Shown in pieces: positions 21,705 through 30,362 of a DNA stretch of 37,669 nt; within the stretch, counting starts at the first letter, position 1, and every line of letters begins with the position of its first letter. The translations under genes and the position numbers were made by a program. Source of the stretch: a virus; the IMG/VR virus record IMGVR_UViG_3300013119_000685, positions 1 to 37,669 of that record, one strand, 5' to 3'. Under the pieces are notes generated by a model, which did not search any database, was not told the DNA's origin, and saw nothing but the letters and a program-made list of their open reading frames with translations.

Positions 21705-22326
21705 ATTCAGCGCTTACATCCATTTTTTTATAGCTATTGATTGTCTTATGCCACATGCTGTTATTGTTCAGCATTTGAACAAATTTCATACCGCCATCCT
21801 CGCCGTCAACAGTATGCACCGCAGTTATCCCCTCCCTGAACGATTGAGCAACCATTTCTACGATAACCTGCTTTAAATCATTCGGAACCGCAAAGCCAAT
21901 TGTGCCAAGCCCATCATGGGAATTATGCGTTCCGGCAGCGTATCCGGCGTAATACTCAACATAAACATTCCGCTTGTTCTTTGAAAGCACTCCGCCTTGA
22001 CTGACAATCTGCCCTCTTGCCTCATAAAGGATTATGTCATCAGTCGCTATCTGCGTTGCGCTCCCAAAATCCCTATCAGCGTCAACATTAACTTCGTTGA
22101 CATACCATACCGGAAATTGAGGCAAGAGCATAACATATTGCCCTGTGCCGTCAAAATAGCAGTTCGCAGGATCGGTTTTGTAAAGCTTTGCTTCGAATTT
22201 CCTGCTGCAAGTCGTTTCAACGAACTCCTGAACGGCGTTACTTAAATCCTTCAGCTTGTCATTCGGCCCTGTGTCCGCGCTTGCGAGGCCGAGCCAACTT
22301 CTTATCGCACTTGTGCTTACTAACAT
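21685..22326 (-). CDS. Head-tail connector (gp6/DNA-packaging adaptor-like), 213 aa
   Basis: It begins MLVSTSAIRSWLGLASADTG, with LKDLSNAVQEFVETTCSRKFE, the classic start of gp6-type connectors: a helical bundle in which residues bound the portal ring. A beta region follows (YFDGTGQYVMLLPQFPVWYV) and then a C-terminal helix (NDLKQVIVEMVAQSFREGIT). It likely forms the ring between portal and tail. AAGGTG precedes ATG 22326. The 99-base gap upstream holds a GC-rich hairpin. Confidence 0.78.
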   Translation of the reverse strand: MLVSTSAIRSWLGLASADTGPNDKLKDLSNAVQEFVETTCSRKFEAKLYKTDPANCYFDGTGQYVMLLPQFPVWYVNEVNVDADRDFGSATQIATDDIILYEARGQIVSQGGVLSKNKRNVYVEYYAGYAAGTHNSHDGLGTIGFAVPNDLKQVIVEMVAQSFREGITAVHTVDGEDGGMKFVQMLNNNSMWHKTINSYKKMDVSAEYGFYIA

Positions 22327-22402
22327 TTTTGCACCTTGTATGTTTGTGGGTTATTTGACGATTAACATAAGATAATTGTTTACTCATAATAGTATAATTC
22401 CG

Positions 22403-22420
22403 GGCGGGAGTTACCCCGCC
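22403..22420. terminator. GC-rich hairpin between putative decoration and connector genes
   Basis: GGCGGG (22403-22408) pairs with CCCGCC (22415-22420). It lies just after the stop of the gene at 22426. On the minus strand the stem is followed by CGGAATTATAC, without a U run, so it may act as an RNA-stability or pausing element rather than a full terminator. A T-rich run follows it only on the plus strand, where no genes exist. The rest of 22327-22425 shows nothing else I can support. Confidence 0.45.
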
Positions 22421-22425
22421 TTTGT

Positions 22426-22950
22426 TTAGATTATCGCTTGTGAATATTCAGCATTGGTTGTCGTAATGGTAGTAGGGTGCGTAATATACAGGGTATCTCT
22501 CGGACGCCCTAAAATTACACCGACAGAATATGCAAACTCAATACCCGCTGTTCCCACCATTGTTACAATAGGCCTAACATAACGCTTCCTGTTGCTATCG
22601 TTCAACCTCTCATAGCATACAGTCGAATACAAAACAGGATTGGTCGGGGCCATGCCTGTTCCGCAGCTAACCTTAAAGCTTCCCATTATCATCCCATCAG
22701 TAATGTCCGTCATGCTGCCACCGGTATCTGCTGCCGCATCGCCTTCTTGGAAACGCAGTTCAAGTTTCCCTGTTGAAGCCGTTCCTGCCGCGCCGCCTGT
22801 TCCGCCCACTACCGAGTAAGTCAATATTGCCATAATATCAGCAAATGGGCTTACATCAATGGCATCACCACAAGCCGTTGCGCTAGCTGCCGCACCAATT
22901 GTTCCAACTAAAAGCGGCCTATAATCAGTAATATCTGGCCATTGTCGCAT
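22426..22950 (-). CDS. Putative capsid decoration or head structural protein, 174 aa
   Basis: It begins MRQWPDITDYRPLLVGTIGA and is rich in Gly, Ala, Thr and beta strand (KLELRFQEGDAAADTGGSMT; GSFKVSCG; RYVRPIVTMVGTAGIEFAYS). A gene of this kind right after the major capsid gene often encodes a decoration or minor head protein. It is bracketed by two GC-rich hairpins, suggesting its message is processed or its dosage tuned separately. The function is inferred from place and composition. Confidence 0.6.
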   Translation of the reverse strand: MRQWPDITDYRPLLVGTIGAAASATACGDAIDVSPFADIMAILTYSVVGGTGGAAGTASTGKLELRFQEGDAAADTGGSMTDITDGMIMGSFKVSCGTGMAPTNPVLYSTVCYERLNDSNRKRYVRPIVTMVGTAGIEFAYSVGVILGRPRDTLYITHPTTITTTNAEYSQAII

Positions 22951-22987
22951 TTGTTGTTCCTTACTCCTGACGCTTAATTTAAGAGAA

Positions 22988-23015
22988 GGGCGGCCCGGTC
23001 AGGGATACGCCGCCC
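22988..23015 (-). terminator. Strong GC hairpin after the major capsid gene
   Basis: GGGCGGC (22988-22994) pairs with GCCGCCC (23009-23015), seven G-C-rich pairs with a 14-base loop. On the minus strand it follows the capsid stop by about 30 bases and is trailed by TTCTCTTAAATT, a broken U tract. A leaky terminator or 3' stability hairpin for capsid mRNA is plausible. Confidence 0.55.
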
Positions 23016-23045
23016 AACCCTCACCTTAATAAGCTACCACGCAAA

Positions 23046-24275
23046 TTAAGATTTTATTACACAGAAGGCAGAAGGCAAAGCAACGCCCATACAAACTCTT
23101 TCAATAAATCTTAAAGCAAGCATGTCCTTCTCAAACAAGTTATCGCTTAAAACAGTTCCTTCCCGGCCGATAGTCATTTCAACAGTTCCTCTTTCACCGA
23201 ATAGAAGGCCCTTCTTTAAATCTCCGAACAACGCATAGGTCGTTGCATCGGTTTGGTATGCAGCATGTCCTATGCCCGGAAGTATCTCGGTTGAAACAAT
23301 TGGATATCCTGCCACCGAGTTCGCCGTTGCCGGCATGATTGGCGCGCCTGCGGTTGTAATCAAGCTTCTGATGTGCGCAATCATAGTTCTGTGGAAGTAG
23401 TATTTTGCATTTGGCAAACTTTGCGCATAGGTGAAACCGGGTATCCTAACCAAATCAGGATAGCTTAAACACTCAAACCCTGTTCCGCCTGCATGCGGCG
23501 CTGTTGGAACGCCGGTCGCGTTAATTGCACCGGTGAATGGGCTTCCAACTCCGACCAAGCCCTGCGTATCCTCGCCTTTGGCAAATTGCTCTGCCGCAAG
23601 CTCGGCGATATAACCTACTACATCAACATTTGCGTCCGCAAGCAATTCAGGAGTTACCTTCGGGATACATGCAAGCTTGTTGATGGTTAAAGTAACCTGA
23701 CGGAAGTTTGGATCGGTTGTGTATATCTGCGAAGCTTCATTTGTCCAATGCGCCGTCAAATCAGTAGTTCCCGCTGCCGGAACATTCAATACATCGGTTC
23801 GCATAGGTATATGCCTTGCATCACGCCTTACTACGCCATAAGTCGGCGCTAACCTTAAAATCTCTGCGGCAAATTCCTCTGGAACAAGGAAGCCACCGGC
23901 CGTTGTCGTTCCTTCTGAAAGATTGGCCTTAATCCTTACTTCTTCGGACATCTTTTTTGCTGTCTGAACATCACCAACTACCATTGCTTTTAGAAACTGC
24001 AAGGTCTTGACAAACTTACCTTCGGGAGTATTCGGAAGGTTTGTATCAGCGCCGGGTAACGCAAAATGCTTCTTGTCAACTTGCGTCAAGGGCTTAATCG
24101 CCGCTTTAACTGTGCTGTCGATTATCCCCTTGAGGTCGTCCATCGAAAGCTGCTTCAAATCACGCTTGTCAGCATCCTTGTTATCCTTAACTTCCTTCTT
24201 AATATCTTCCATCTTCTTCAAAAGTGCTTCTTGCTGCTCTTTTGGCAGTTTTTCAAATTCTTCTCTTGTTAACAT
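23046..24275 (-). CDS. Major capsid protein, HK97 fold
   Basis: 409 residues. Residues about 1-110 are a highly charged helical region (EEFEKLPKEQQEALLKKMED; DADKRDLKQLSMDDLKGIID), the delta/scaffold domain that the prohead protease removes. The mature shell protein starts near LSEGTTTAGGFLVPEEFAAE, the best-known HK97-family signature. NVPAAGTTDLTAHWTNEASQ, QVTLTINKLACIPKVTPELL and the C-terminal TIGREGTVLSDNLFEKDMLA are typical later segments. It lies after the protease gene, in standard order. Confidence 0.92.
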   Translation of the reverse strand: MLTREEFEKLPKEQQEALLKKMEDIKKEVKDNKDADKRDLKQLSMDDLKGIIDSTVKAAIKPLTQVDKKHFALPGADTNLPNTPEGKFVKTLQFLKAMVVGDVQTAKKMSEEVRIKANLSEGTTTAGGFLVPEEFAAEILRLAPTYGVVRRDARHIPMRTDVLNVPAAGTTDLTAHWTNEASQIYTTDPNFRQVTLTINKLACIPKVTPELLADANVDVVGYIAELAAEQFAKGEDTQGLVGVGSPFTGAINATGVPTAPHAGGTGFECLSYPDLVRIPGFTYAQSLPNAKYYFHRTMIAHIRSLITTAGAPIMPATANSVAGYPIVSTEILPGIGHAAYQTDATTYALFGDLKKGLLFGERGTVEMTIGREGTVLSDNLFEKDMLALRFIERVCMGVALPSAFCVIKS

Positions 24276-24302
24276 TAGTTTCTCCTTTGTTTTTAATATT
24301 GT

Positions 24303-25115
24303 TCAGCTTACCTTGCCCGTAACTTCTCTGATAACTCCGGCAATTTGCTCATTTATTGTCTTTATGAGTTCATCTCCTGTCATCTCCGATAAAGTCTTTG
24401 GCTTGGCTTCCGGAACAATGCTTTGTGAATACAGTTTCCATTTTAACTCGTTAATTTGTTTCCCGAGAGCTTCTATCTGTTCAAGTAATTTTGAATTTTG
24501 CTCTTTAGTTTCCGTTAAATCAGCCCGGAGCGCTTCCTGTTCGCTTGTATCCGGCGGCTCTCCATCCGGCTTTTCATCGTCATCATCACCAAGTTTCTTA
24601 ATGGCTTCCTCTTGAGTTTCAAAGATTTCCTTAAGCTTCTTGTCCTTCACAACGCCCTTGCTCAATGCCAAAGCTAAAGCGTCCGGGTTTGCCGGCACAG
24701 GAACGGCGGAATATTCTATCAGTTCCCAATCCGTATATGTAGTGCTTGGCTCTTTGTCGCCTTCGCCGTCAACCCACTTCTTCGGGATAAAACCCACACT
24801 AAAGGCGTTCATAAAGCCACCCTTGTATAAATCAAACACTTCCTGCGCAAATTGGCTTGTAGCAAACTGCACCTTGCTCAATATACCTTCGGCCGTTTTC
24901 TTTATCCATAGGGCCTTACCAATAGGCGGCTCGCTGTATCTATGACCAAATAGCACAACCGGGTTTTTCTTGAACTTGCTCAAATCAGCACCCTTCGGCT
25001 CTAAAACCTCGTTCATCCGGTCGCGGGTATTAGTGCTTACAAGCGCTGTTAGAGTTCGTTCCTTCTCGTCTATGCTTTTTACTGCACTATCTATAACACT
25101 ATATCTTTTGTCCAT
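24303..25115 (-). CDS. Prohead protease (U35/HK97 gp4-like) with acidic C-terminal extension
   Basis: 270 residues. The N-terminal ~150 form a U35-type serine protease: VLFGHRYSEPPIGKA carries catalytic His58 and MNAFSVGFIPKKW carries Ser106; YSAVPVPANPDALALA is the conserved end of the domain. Residues about 170-270 are acidic and coiled (DDDDEKPDGEPPDTSEQE; LRADLTETKEQNSKLLEQIE) and probably act as internal scaffold before self-cleavage. It cleaves the capsid delta domain inside the prohead. The following capsid gene starts 27 bases downstream. Confidence 0.88.
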   Translation of the reverse strand: MDKRYSVIDSAVKSIDEKERTLTALVSTNTRDRMNEVLEPKGADLSKFKKNPVVLFGHRYSEPPIGKALWIKKTAEGILSKVQFATSQFAQEVFDLYKGGFMNAFSVGFIPKKWVDGEGDKEPSTTYTDWELIEYSAVPVPANPDALALALSKGVVKDKKLKEIFETQEEAIKKLGDDDDEKPDGEPPDTSEQEALRADLTETKEQNSKLLEQIEALGKQINELKWKLYSQSIVPEAKPKTLSEMTGDELIKTINEQIAGVIREVTGKVS

Positions 25116-25121
25116 TTTAAA

Positions 25122-27173
25122 TCACTCCTTCTTTTTTCTTACGGCGGCAACGGTGCAGCGACAATTTATCAATTCTCCTGCCGGCGCGTTGCCCGCCCTA
25201 TCTCCCGGCGCAGATATTAGCACGCCGGAGTTAAGTTTGAACTGTCCTGCAACCTCTACTGTTTGCCCATCTATTAAATGGCTATCCCTTACCCTTTCAT
25301 CGCGGGCCGTAAGCCACTCTTTATGCTCAATACCATTTTTTTCATAAGCGTCTAACTGTCCAACATTCGTTGCGCCGACAACTTCTGTCCGAGCTATTCT
25401 CATTGAACGATAGTCCTCGCAGAAATCATAAACGCCCTGTATGCGCTGTGCTATTAAGTCCATGCTCTCGCCACGCTTAATCCCTTCGTTTATGGCATCT
25501 GCTAAAAGTTCGGCAGTCCCGGCATTTATCTTTTCGGCTACAAAGCCAACTCTCTCATTAACAACCCGGATTATGTTTGGCCTTAATACAGTAAAATCAA
25601 TCGTAGCGTTGACTTCCTGAAAGCCCAACCGCAAGCCGCTTGTGTATGCCTCGTCAATATGCGGCAAGGAGTATTCTCTCAAGCGTTCGTTTTCCTCATT
25701 TATCGGAAACATTATATCAGCATCAATGCCGTCTTTAACTTTATAATCTTTTATGCTTCTTAACTTATTTATATTGGTTTCAACCTGCCTGCGTTGCGAA
25801 GCAAAGAAGCGTTTCATCGTTGCGGCATACATTCTTTCCTGCGGCGCTATCATCGTTGCAAACATTTCCCATTTCTTGCGTCTTCGGGCCGACTTCTCCA
25901 TAATTGCCTTTTCGGGCGGGTTGTCTATCGGCTCAACAGGCGTTCCTGCAGGCGTAAGATTAAACGGAATAAGAGGAACTTCGGTTTCTGGCAAATCAAG
26001 CGGATCAAGGCCGTCATTCTGCCTTTCCTCGTCAATCGAGCTGTAACCGGTATGGATATGTTCTCTTTGCTCTTTAAGGCGGAATTCTTTATCTTCCGGA
26101 ACTGGATTGTCAAACTTGCAAACAAGCCCGGCGTCATACATTGGCAAAAGCTTCTCATTGAGCTTTTCCTCTATAAGTATCAATCTCGGAAGTATGGTTT
26201 CTTTTTGGTAGGTATAATCGTTTGCTTCAGCGTTAGCCCGGTTGACATCCTCAACCAATCCAAGCTTTGAGGCCGGCACTCCGAACGCTGCCAATATGCT
26301 GTCCCTGATTTCTCGATTTGTGTCAGCAAGCTTCATGTCCTTTAGGCTGTCGCCCACTTTTTGATATTTCAATCCAGCTTCGAGTATCGCCATTTTGCCT
26401 GCGTTTTTACTGCCTTTGTATTTTAAATCCCATGCAAGCTTCAGGCGTTCGTAACTCTCTTTGGTAAGGGTATTCTCGGTTTGCAATACGCCACTTGGCT
26501 GTGCGTTATTCATAAAGAAGTTTATGCCGTAAGTCTTAACCTCTTTGTTCAAATCAACATCATAAGCCGCGCCATACATTGGCGGGCAGCCATAATATAA
26601 ACTAAATATGCTCGGGAACTTAAAATGTATGATTTCATCTGCTGGAAAAGGAACTCTTGTGCCCCTACCCGGAACTGTCATTATATAACCGGCAATAAAT
26701 TCTTCCTCACTTGGAACAACCTTCATCCAGTTAGCCGGGATATTCCAAAGATATGTCGGAACACCTAATTGGTTTTTGACAACCCACCAATAAGCATTAC
26801 CTGTGCTGTCAAGGAATAGCGAGGTAAGCGCTTTAAGCTCAAACTGATTGAAGTAAGGATTGACATTACGCATCATATCAAGGAATACATGTTGAGTGAT
26901 TTCTTCAAGCTCGGTTTCTCCGCCAGCCGCAACACGCTTGTAAAGCTTCAAAGGAACTTTAGCCAAGCTGAAAGCATTACGATAACCGCAAGCAAATGCC
27001 CATGAGTTAAAGTTCTCAACGAAGTTATTAAAGTCGTGCGGCGCTGCTTTGCCATAGCTCTTTTCCCCGCCTATCAAATGAACAAGCGGGTTTTTGCTTA
27101 TGTTGACATTGCCAATCTGCTTCTCAAGCTTCCTGAAATCCATAAAAAACTTCAAGTCTTTAAATAAGCCCAT
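25122..27173 (-). CDS. Portal protein fused to a MuF domain, 683 aa
   Basis: Residues about 1-420 are a phage portal of the HK97/SPP1 type (WAFACGYRNAFSLAKVPLKL; TGNAYWWVVKNQLGVPTYLW; DEIIHFKFPSIFSLYYGCPP; ILAAFGVPASKLGL). Residues about 470-683 form a Mu gpF-like minor head domain ending in WLTARDERVRDSHLIDGQTV and GDRAGNAPAGELINCRC, the hallmark of MuF. The portal forms the dodecameric DNA gate. MuF proteins are usually separate and packaged in the head. Here one frame joins both with a Pro-rich linker (TPAGTPVEPIDNPPE), so each portal subunit would carry a MuF domain. Confidence 0.9.
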   Translation of the reverse strand: MGLFKDLKFFMDFRKLEKQIGNVNISKNPLVHLIGGEKSYGKAAPHDFNNFVENFNSWAFACGYRNAFSLAKVPLKLYKRVAAGGETELEEITQHVFLDMMRNVNPYFNQFELKALTSLFLDSTGNAYWWVVKNQLGVPTYLWNIPANWMKVVPSEEEFIAGYIMTVPGRGTRVPFPADEIIHFKFPSIFSLYYGCPPMYGAAYDVDLNKEVKTYGINFFMNNAQPSGVLQTENTLTKESYERLKLAWDLKYKGSKNAGKMAILEAGLKYQKVGDSLKDMKLADTNREIRDSILAAFGVPASKLGLVEDVNRANAEANDYTYQKETILPRLILIEEKLNEKLLPMYDAGLVCKFDNPVPEDKEFRLKEQREHIHTGYSSIDEERQNDGLDPLDLPETEVPLIPFNLTPAGTPVEPIDNPPEKAIMEKSARRRKKWEMFATMIAPQERMYAATMKRFFASQRRQVETNINKLRSIKDYKVKDGIDADIMFPINEENERLREYSLPHIDEAYTSGLRLGFQEVNATIDFTVLRPNIIRVVNERVGFVAEKINAGTAELLADAINEGIKRGESMDLIAQRIQGVYDFCEDYRSMRIARTEVVGATNVGQLDAYEKNGIEHKEWLTARDERVRDSHLIDGQTVEVAGQFKLNSGVLISAPGDRAGNAPAGELINCRCTVAAVRKKKE

Positions 27174-27174
27174 T

Positions 27175-28575
27175 TTAAATTATCCTTATGTTTTCCATCG
27201 TGGGTTGTGCCGCCTTCATGGCAAGAGCATTGCTCCAGAAGCTATCCCCATGACCCTCAGAAGTTTCCACGCCCCGCAAATCGTTATCGACTGTTAGTAT
27301 TTGACGCCTTTGGCGTTCATCTCTTAATAGCGCTAATCGCTTGCCTATGACTGCTTTCTCAAACATTGCGGCCATTTCATACTTTTCTTTTTGAGTAAAG
27401 TTCACTCCCCGCATCTCCGGCGGAAGCTCGCCGCGTTCCCTGAAACCCTCTAACTCGGCTCTCGTATCATCGTAATAAATACGTTGAACTTTAAAATTTC
27501 CAATGATTTGTTTACAGATGTCAAGCTGTCGAGTATAATCCCACCCATCCAGCCAGATAGAAGCGACCTGATACAACTTTCCGCGCCTACCTTCGCAGAA
27601 TATCGATATATGTGATGGATGCCGTTTTTTGCCAATATCAAATCCGCCGTAAGAATAACCGTTGAGCTTCGGCTCTTTTTTATATCCATAGTTTTTTAAC
27701 CTCGAATTTATAATTGCGTCAATTTCCTCTGCCGAAAAATAACCTTCCTCGCTGCGAGCCGGACGGCATCGGAACTCTTTATTGTATGCCCTTTCCCGAA
27801 GTTCGGCCTTTTTGTCCATGAGCTTTTCCCAACTCCAAACTTCAGGCCACAAAGCAACTCTTTTTACGCTGTCAACTTCAGCGTCATAACGCTTAACATT
27901 AAAAGACGGCGTATGCTCTAATCTCGTGAATAAGTCCTCTTGGTCTTGCGGCGTCCCGACAACATGCAATTCTTCGGTAGGCATTGACATAATCTGCTCA
28001 AAGAATATGCTTTCAATCTTTTTAAGCTGTGATATGTCAAGCTTAACTTCCGGATCACGCAGTATGTCATCACAGATAAGGCCCTTCGGATGGTAACCTC
28101 TTTTAAATGAGAAAAGCCCCTGCGGCTCGCAGATAAACTCGCAGCCGTCATGGGTATAGTGCAGAATAGTATCAGCATTGGTTTTGGATTGGAAGCTATT
28201 AAAATATTCAGGGATTTCAGCAATATACCTTTTTAATCTCTTCAAGTGATGCCCAGCAAGTGCTTCGTTATAACCCATAAATATCCACTCGCTAAAGCGG
28301 CCCATGCATTGGTAAAGCTTCCACGCAAGGTATCCAAGAATAACCGTTGTTTTTAAATGATATCTTGGCGCAATCGTTGCTGTTTTATCGTGTTTCTGCA
28401 AACGCCATCCCCACTCGACAAGGTGATGCCCGAACTCGAATATTCCGTCAACTTTCCATACTCCCAACATAAAAACATTAAAAAAGAAATGCGGGAAACT
28501 AATTCGAGAAATATCTGTCGAGCTTTTTTGAGAGTTCTCCTTGTTTGGCTTTGTCTGTATCAGAGAGCTTGCCAT
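27175..28575 (-). CDS. Terminase large subunit
   Basis: About 466 residues. The N-terminal ATPase has a deviant Walker A, APRYHLKTT (about residues 69-77), and Walker B-like GLICDDIL. The C-terminal nuclease begins SYGGFDIGKKRHPSHISIFC, with YYDDTRAEL further on, where acidic residues bind metals. It pumps DNA into proheads through the portal and cuts the concatemer. ATG 28575 has AGGTGG upstream; GTG 28584 is the alternative. It overlaps the small subunit by about 77 bases. The Tyr-His-Leu in place of the usual Gly-rich loop is a deviation seen in some terminases. Confidence 0.88.
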   Translation of the reverse strand: MASSLIQTKPNKENSQKSSTDISRISFPHFFFNVFMLGVWKVDGIFEFGHHLVEWGWRLQKHDKTATIAPRYHLKTTVILGYLAWKLYQCMGRFSEWIFMGYNEALAGHHLKRLKRYIAEIPEYFNSFQSKTNADTILHYTHDGCEFICEPQGLFSFKRGYHPKGLICDDILRDPEVKLDISQLKKIESIFFEQIMSMPTEELHVVGTPQDQEDLFTRLEHTPSFNVKRYDAEVDSVKRVALWPEVWSWEKLMDKKAELRERAYNKEFRCRPARSEEGYFSAEEIDAIINSRLKNYGYKKEPKLNGYSYGGFDIGKKRHPSHISIFCEGRRGKLYQVASIWLDGWDYTRQLDICKQIIGNFKVQRIYYDDTRAELEGFRERGELPPEMRGVNFTQKEKYEMAAMFEKAVIGKRLALLRDERQRRQILTVDNDLRGVETSEGHGDSFWSNALAMKAAQPTMENIRII

Positions 28576-28927
28576 TGCTGCCACCTACCATTGCGTTTGT
28601 GTTTATGATTTTATTGTGTATTAAAGCGCTATCCGACCAACCCAATTTATTGCGAAGATAAAAACATTGTGCCGCAACATTTCCTGAAAGCGCTGACTTG
28701 AAATTGGCATCCTCGACAGCTTCCGTCCTGTCTTCCTCGCATAACTTCTGTGCCGCTACCCGGAGTTTCTTTAATCGAGGATTTGCCACTTCCCAGTTAT
28801 ACCACATCGCCCTGCTCATCCCCGCCGTTTTAATCGCCCAGCGAAGCTTGCGCATATTGTTCTTAATCTCGCCGATAACTACCCTAATTTTCTCTCGTTT
28901 CTTATACATGTTTATTTGTCCAATCAT
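28499..28927 (-). CDS. Terminase small subunit
   Basis: 142 residues just before the large subunit. The N-terminal half has a helix-turn-helix-like region (MRKLRWAIKTAGMSRAMWYN) for recognising the packaging site. The centre has NFKSALSGNVAAQCFYLRNK and LGWSDSA, a segment common in small terminases, and the basic C-terminus likely contacts the large subunit. ATG 28927 overlaps the stop of the 48-codon membrane gene upstream (TAATG), which supports this start over the in-frame ATG 28909. Confidence 0.8.
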   Translation of the reverse strand: MIGQINMYKKREKIRVVIGEIKNNMRKLRWAIKTAGMSRAMWYNWEVANPRLKKLRVAAQKLCEEDRTEAVEDANFKSALSGNVAAQCFYLRNKLGWSDSALIHNKIINTNAMVGGSNGKLSDTDKAKQGELSKKLDRYFSN

Positions 28928-29073
28928 TATGTAAAAAACATCATTGCTAAACCAATTATGCCGCGCACTATTCTAATACTGTGGCACTTTACCCAACTCT
29001 CACTTGGATATGAGAATACGCTATAAATGCAATCAGCCAACAACCATACACCACACATCTTTATCCAAACCAT
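28927..29073 (-). CDS. Small membrane protein, 48 aa
   Basis: ATG 29073 overlaps the TAA of the ParB-methyltransferase gene, and its own TAA overlaps ATG 28927 of the terminase: TAATG at both ends, with GGAG upstream. The product begins MVWIKMCGVWLLADCIYSVF and ends IIGLAMMFFT, giving two short hydrophobic segments around a polar loop (SYPSESWVKCHSIRIVRG). It fills exactly the gap between two well-supported genes. Function unknown. Confidence 0.65.
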   Translation of the reverse strand: MVWIKMCGVWLLADCIYSVFSYPSESWVKCHSIRIVRGIIGLAMMFFT

Positions 29074-30269
29074 TATATCTTCTCCGCTTTAAGGTTTGTA
29101 TATTTCTCCCATCGGTCAATTATAACCTGACAATACAGAGGGTCTATCTCCATCATATAGCATTTACGATTTGTTTTTTCACAAGCTATTGCAGTTGTTC
29201 CAGTTCCAGCAAATAAATCAACAACTATTGAACCATAATTATAACCATGATCTATAAATCTTAATGGCAACTCAAGAGGATATGTATCATTATGAATTTT
29301 TGTATTTATATTTTCTCTACTCGCACTATCTGTTTCTATATAATTTGAAAAATTACCTCTAAACCTTTTATTGCCCCATCTCCGAGAGTTTTCCTTGCCC
29401 AATAAAATAATTACCTCAACTTGTGAATTAGCTACATTCTCAGCCATTGCAGGTGCAACCTGCAATTTTTTCCAATAAAATATATCTTTAAAATAACCAG
29501 ATAAATCGCCAAGCCACCTCAATATTTCTCGTTTATTATTCGCTAATAGTTGAATATTAACAAAAACTTCTTTTGCAATATCCAGCGCAATTAATGTTGA
29601 ATACTTTATTAAATCTTGATAATTCGGTAAATTATCATCACTACTAATATATTTACTCGTTGTTTTATACCCTAAATTATGCCCCACATTATACGGCGGA
29701 GAATGAAACACCATATCCGCTTTCTGCCCTGCCATTAGCTTTTCAACATCTTCCTTTTTCGTTGCATCTCCGCACATAAGTCTATGATTACCAAGAAGAT
29801 ATATATCTCCAAGCTTAACATCCGTTTCTTGCCTAACCTCTGGAACATCATCAGCTTCTTCATCTTTATCCAACTGGAATATCTTATCAAGCTCCTCGCT
29901 GTCAAATCCTACATCCTTAAGCAAGTCCTCGTTAAAATTCGCCAATAAGTCTATATCCCAACTACCCAAGTTTTTGTTTAACCGCAGATTTAATTCCTGC
30001 TCTTTTTCCGGTGGCAAATTTACAAAAACGACAGGCACTTCTGTATATCCAAGTTTTTGCGCTATGTTCCAACGCTGATGGCCGCCTATGATTATATTTT
30101 CTCTGGCAGGGTATTGGTTTACAATAAGAGGATCTTTAAGGCCGAAGCGTTTAATGCTTTCAGATAAATCTTTAAACTGCTTATCGGTAAGCTGGCGAGG
30201 ATTATATTCAGCAGGCCGCAAAACTTTTATATCTATATATCTAACTTGAATTTTCGCCTCTGTGTCCAT
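29073..30269 (-). CDS. ParB-domain DNA methyltransferase, 398 aa
   Basis: The N-terminal ~100 residues form a ParB/Srx-type domain (IKVLRPAEYNPRQLTDKQFK; IGGHQRWNIAQKLG). The C-terminal ~250 are a beta-class amino-methyltransferase, with motif IV HSPPYNV and motif I VDLFAGTGTT. Such fusions are common in phages and integrated elements, where the ParB domain may bind DNA or a nucleotide. ATG 30269 has AAAGGTGG upstream; the 14 extra codons to 30311 have none. A promoter-like sequence lies about 113 bases upstream. It probably methylates phage DNA just before packaging. Confidence 0.88.
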   Translation of the reverse strand: MDTEAKIQVRYIDIKVLRPAEYNPRQLTDKQFKDLSESIKRFGLKDPLIVNQYPARENIIIGGHQRWNIAQKLGYTEVPVVFVNLPPEKEQELNLRLNKNLGSWDIDLLANFNEDLLKDVGFDSEELDKIFQLDKDEEADDVPEVRQETDVKLGDIYLLGNHRLMCGDATKKEDVEKLMAGQKADMVFHSPPYNVGHNLGYKTTSKYISSDDNLPNYQDLIKYSTLIALDIAKEVFVNIQLLANNKREILRWLGDLSGYFKDIFYWKKLQVAPAMAENVANSQVEVIILLGKENSRRWGNKRFRGNFSNYIETDSASRENINTKIHNDTYPLELPLRFIDHGYNYGSIVVDLFAGTGTTAIACEKTNRKCYMMEIDPLYCQVIIDRWEKYTNLKAEKI

Positions 30270-30362
30270 CGCCAGCCACCTTTCAAAAAAAATAGAGAGC
30301 GCGCACTTCATCTGTGCGTCAACTCTCTTTGAGTTCTTTACTTCGTTTGTTTGTTCCGGGCC

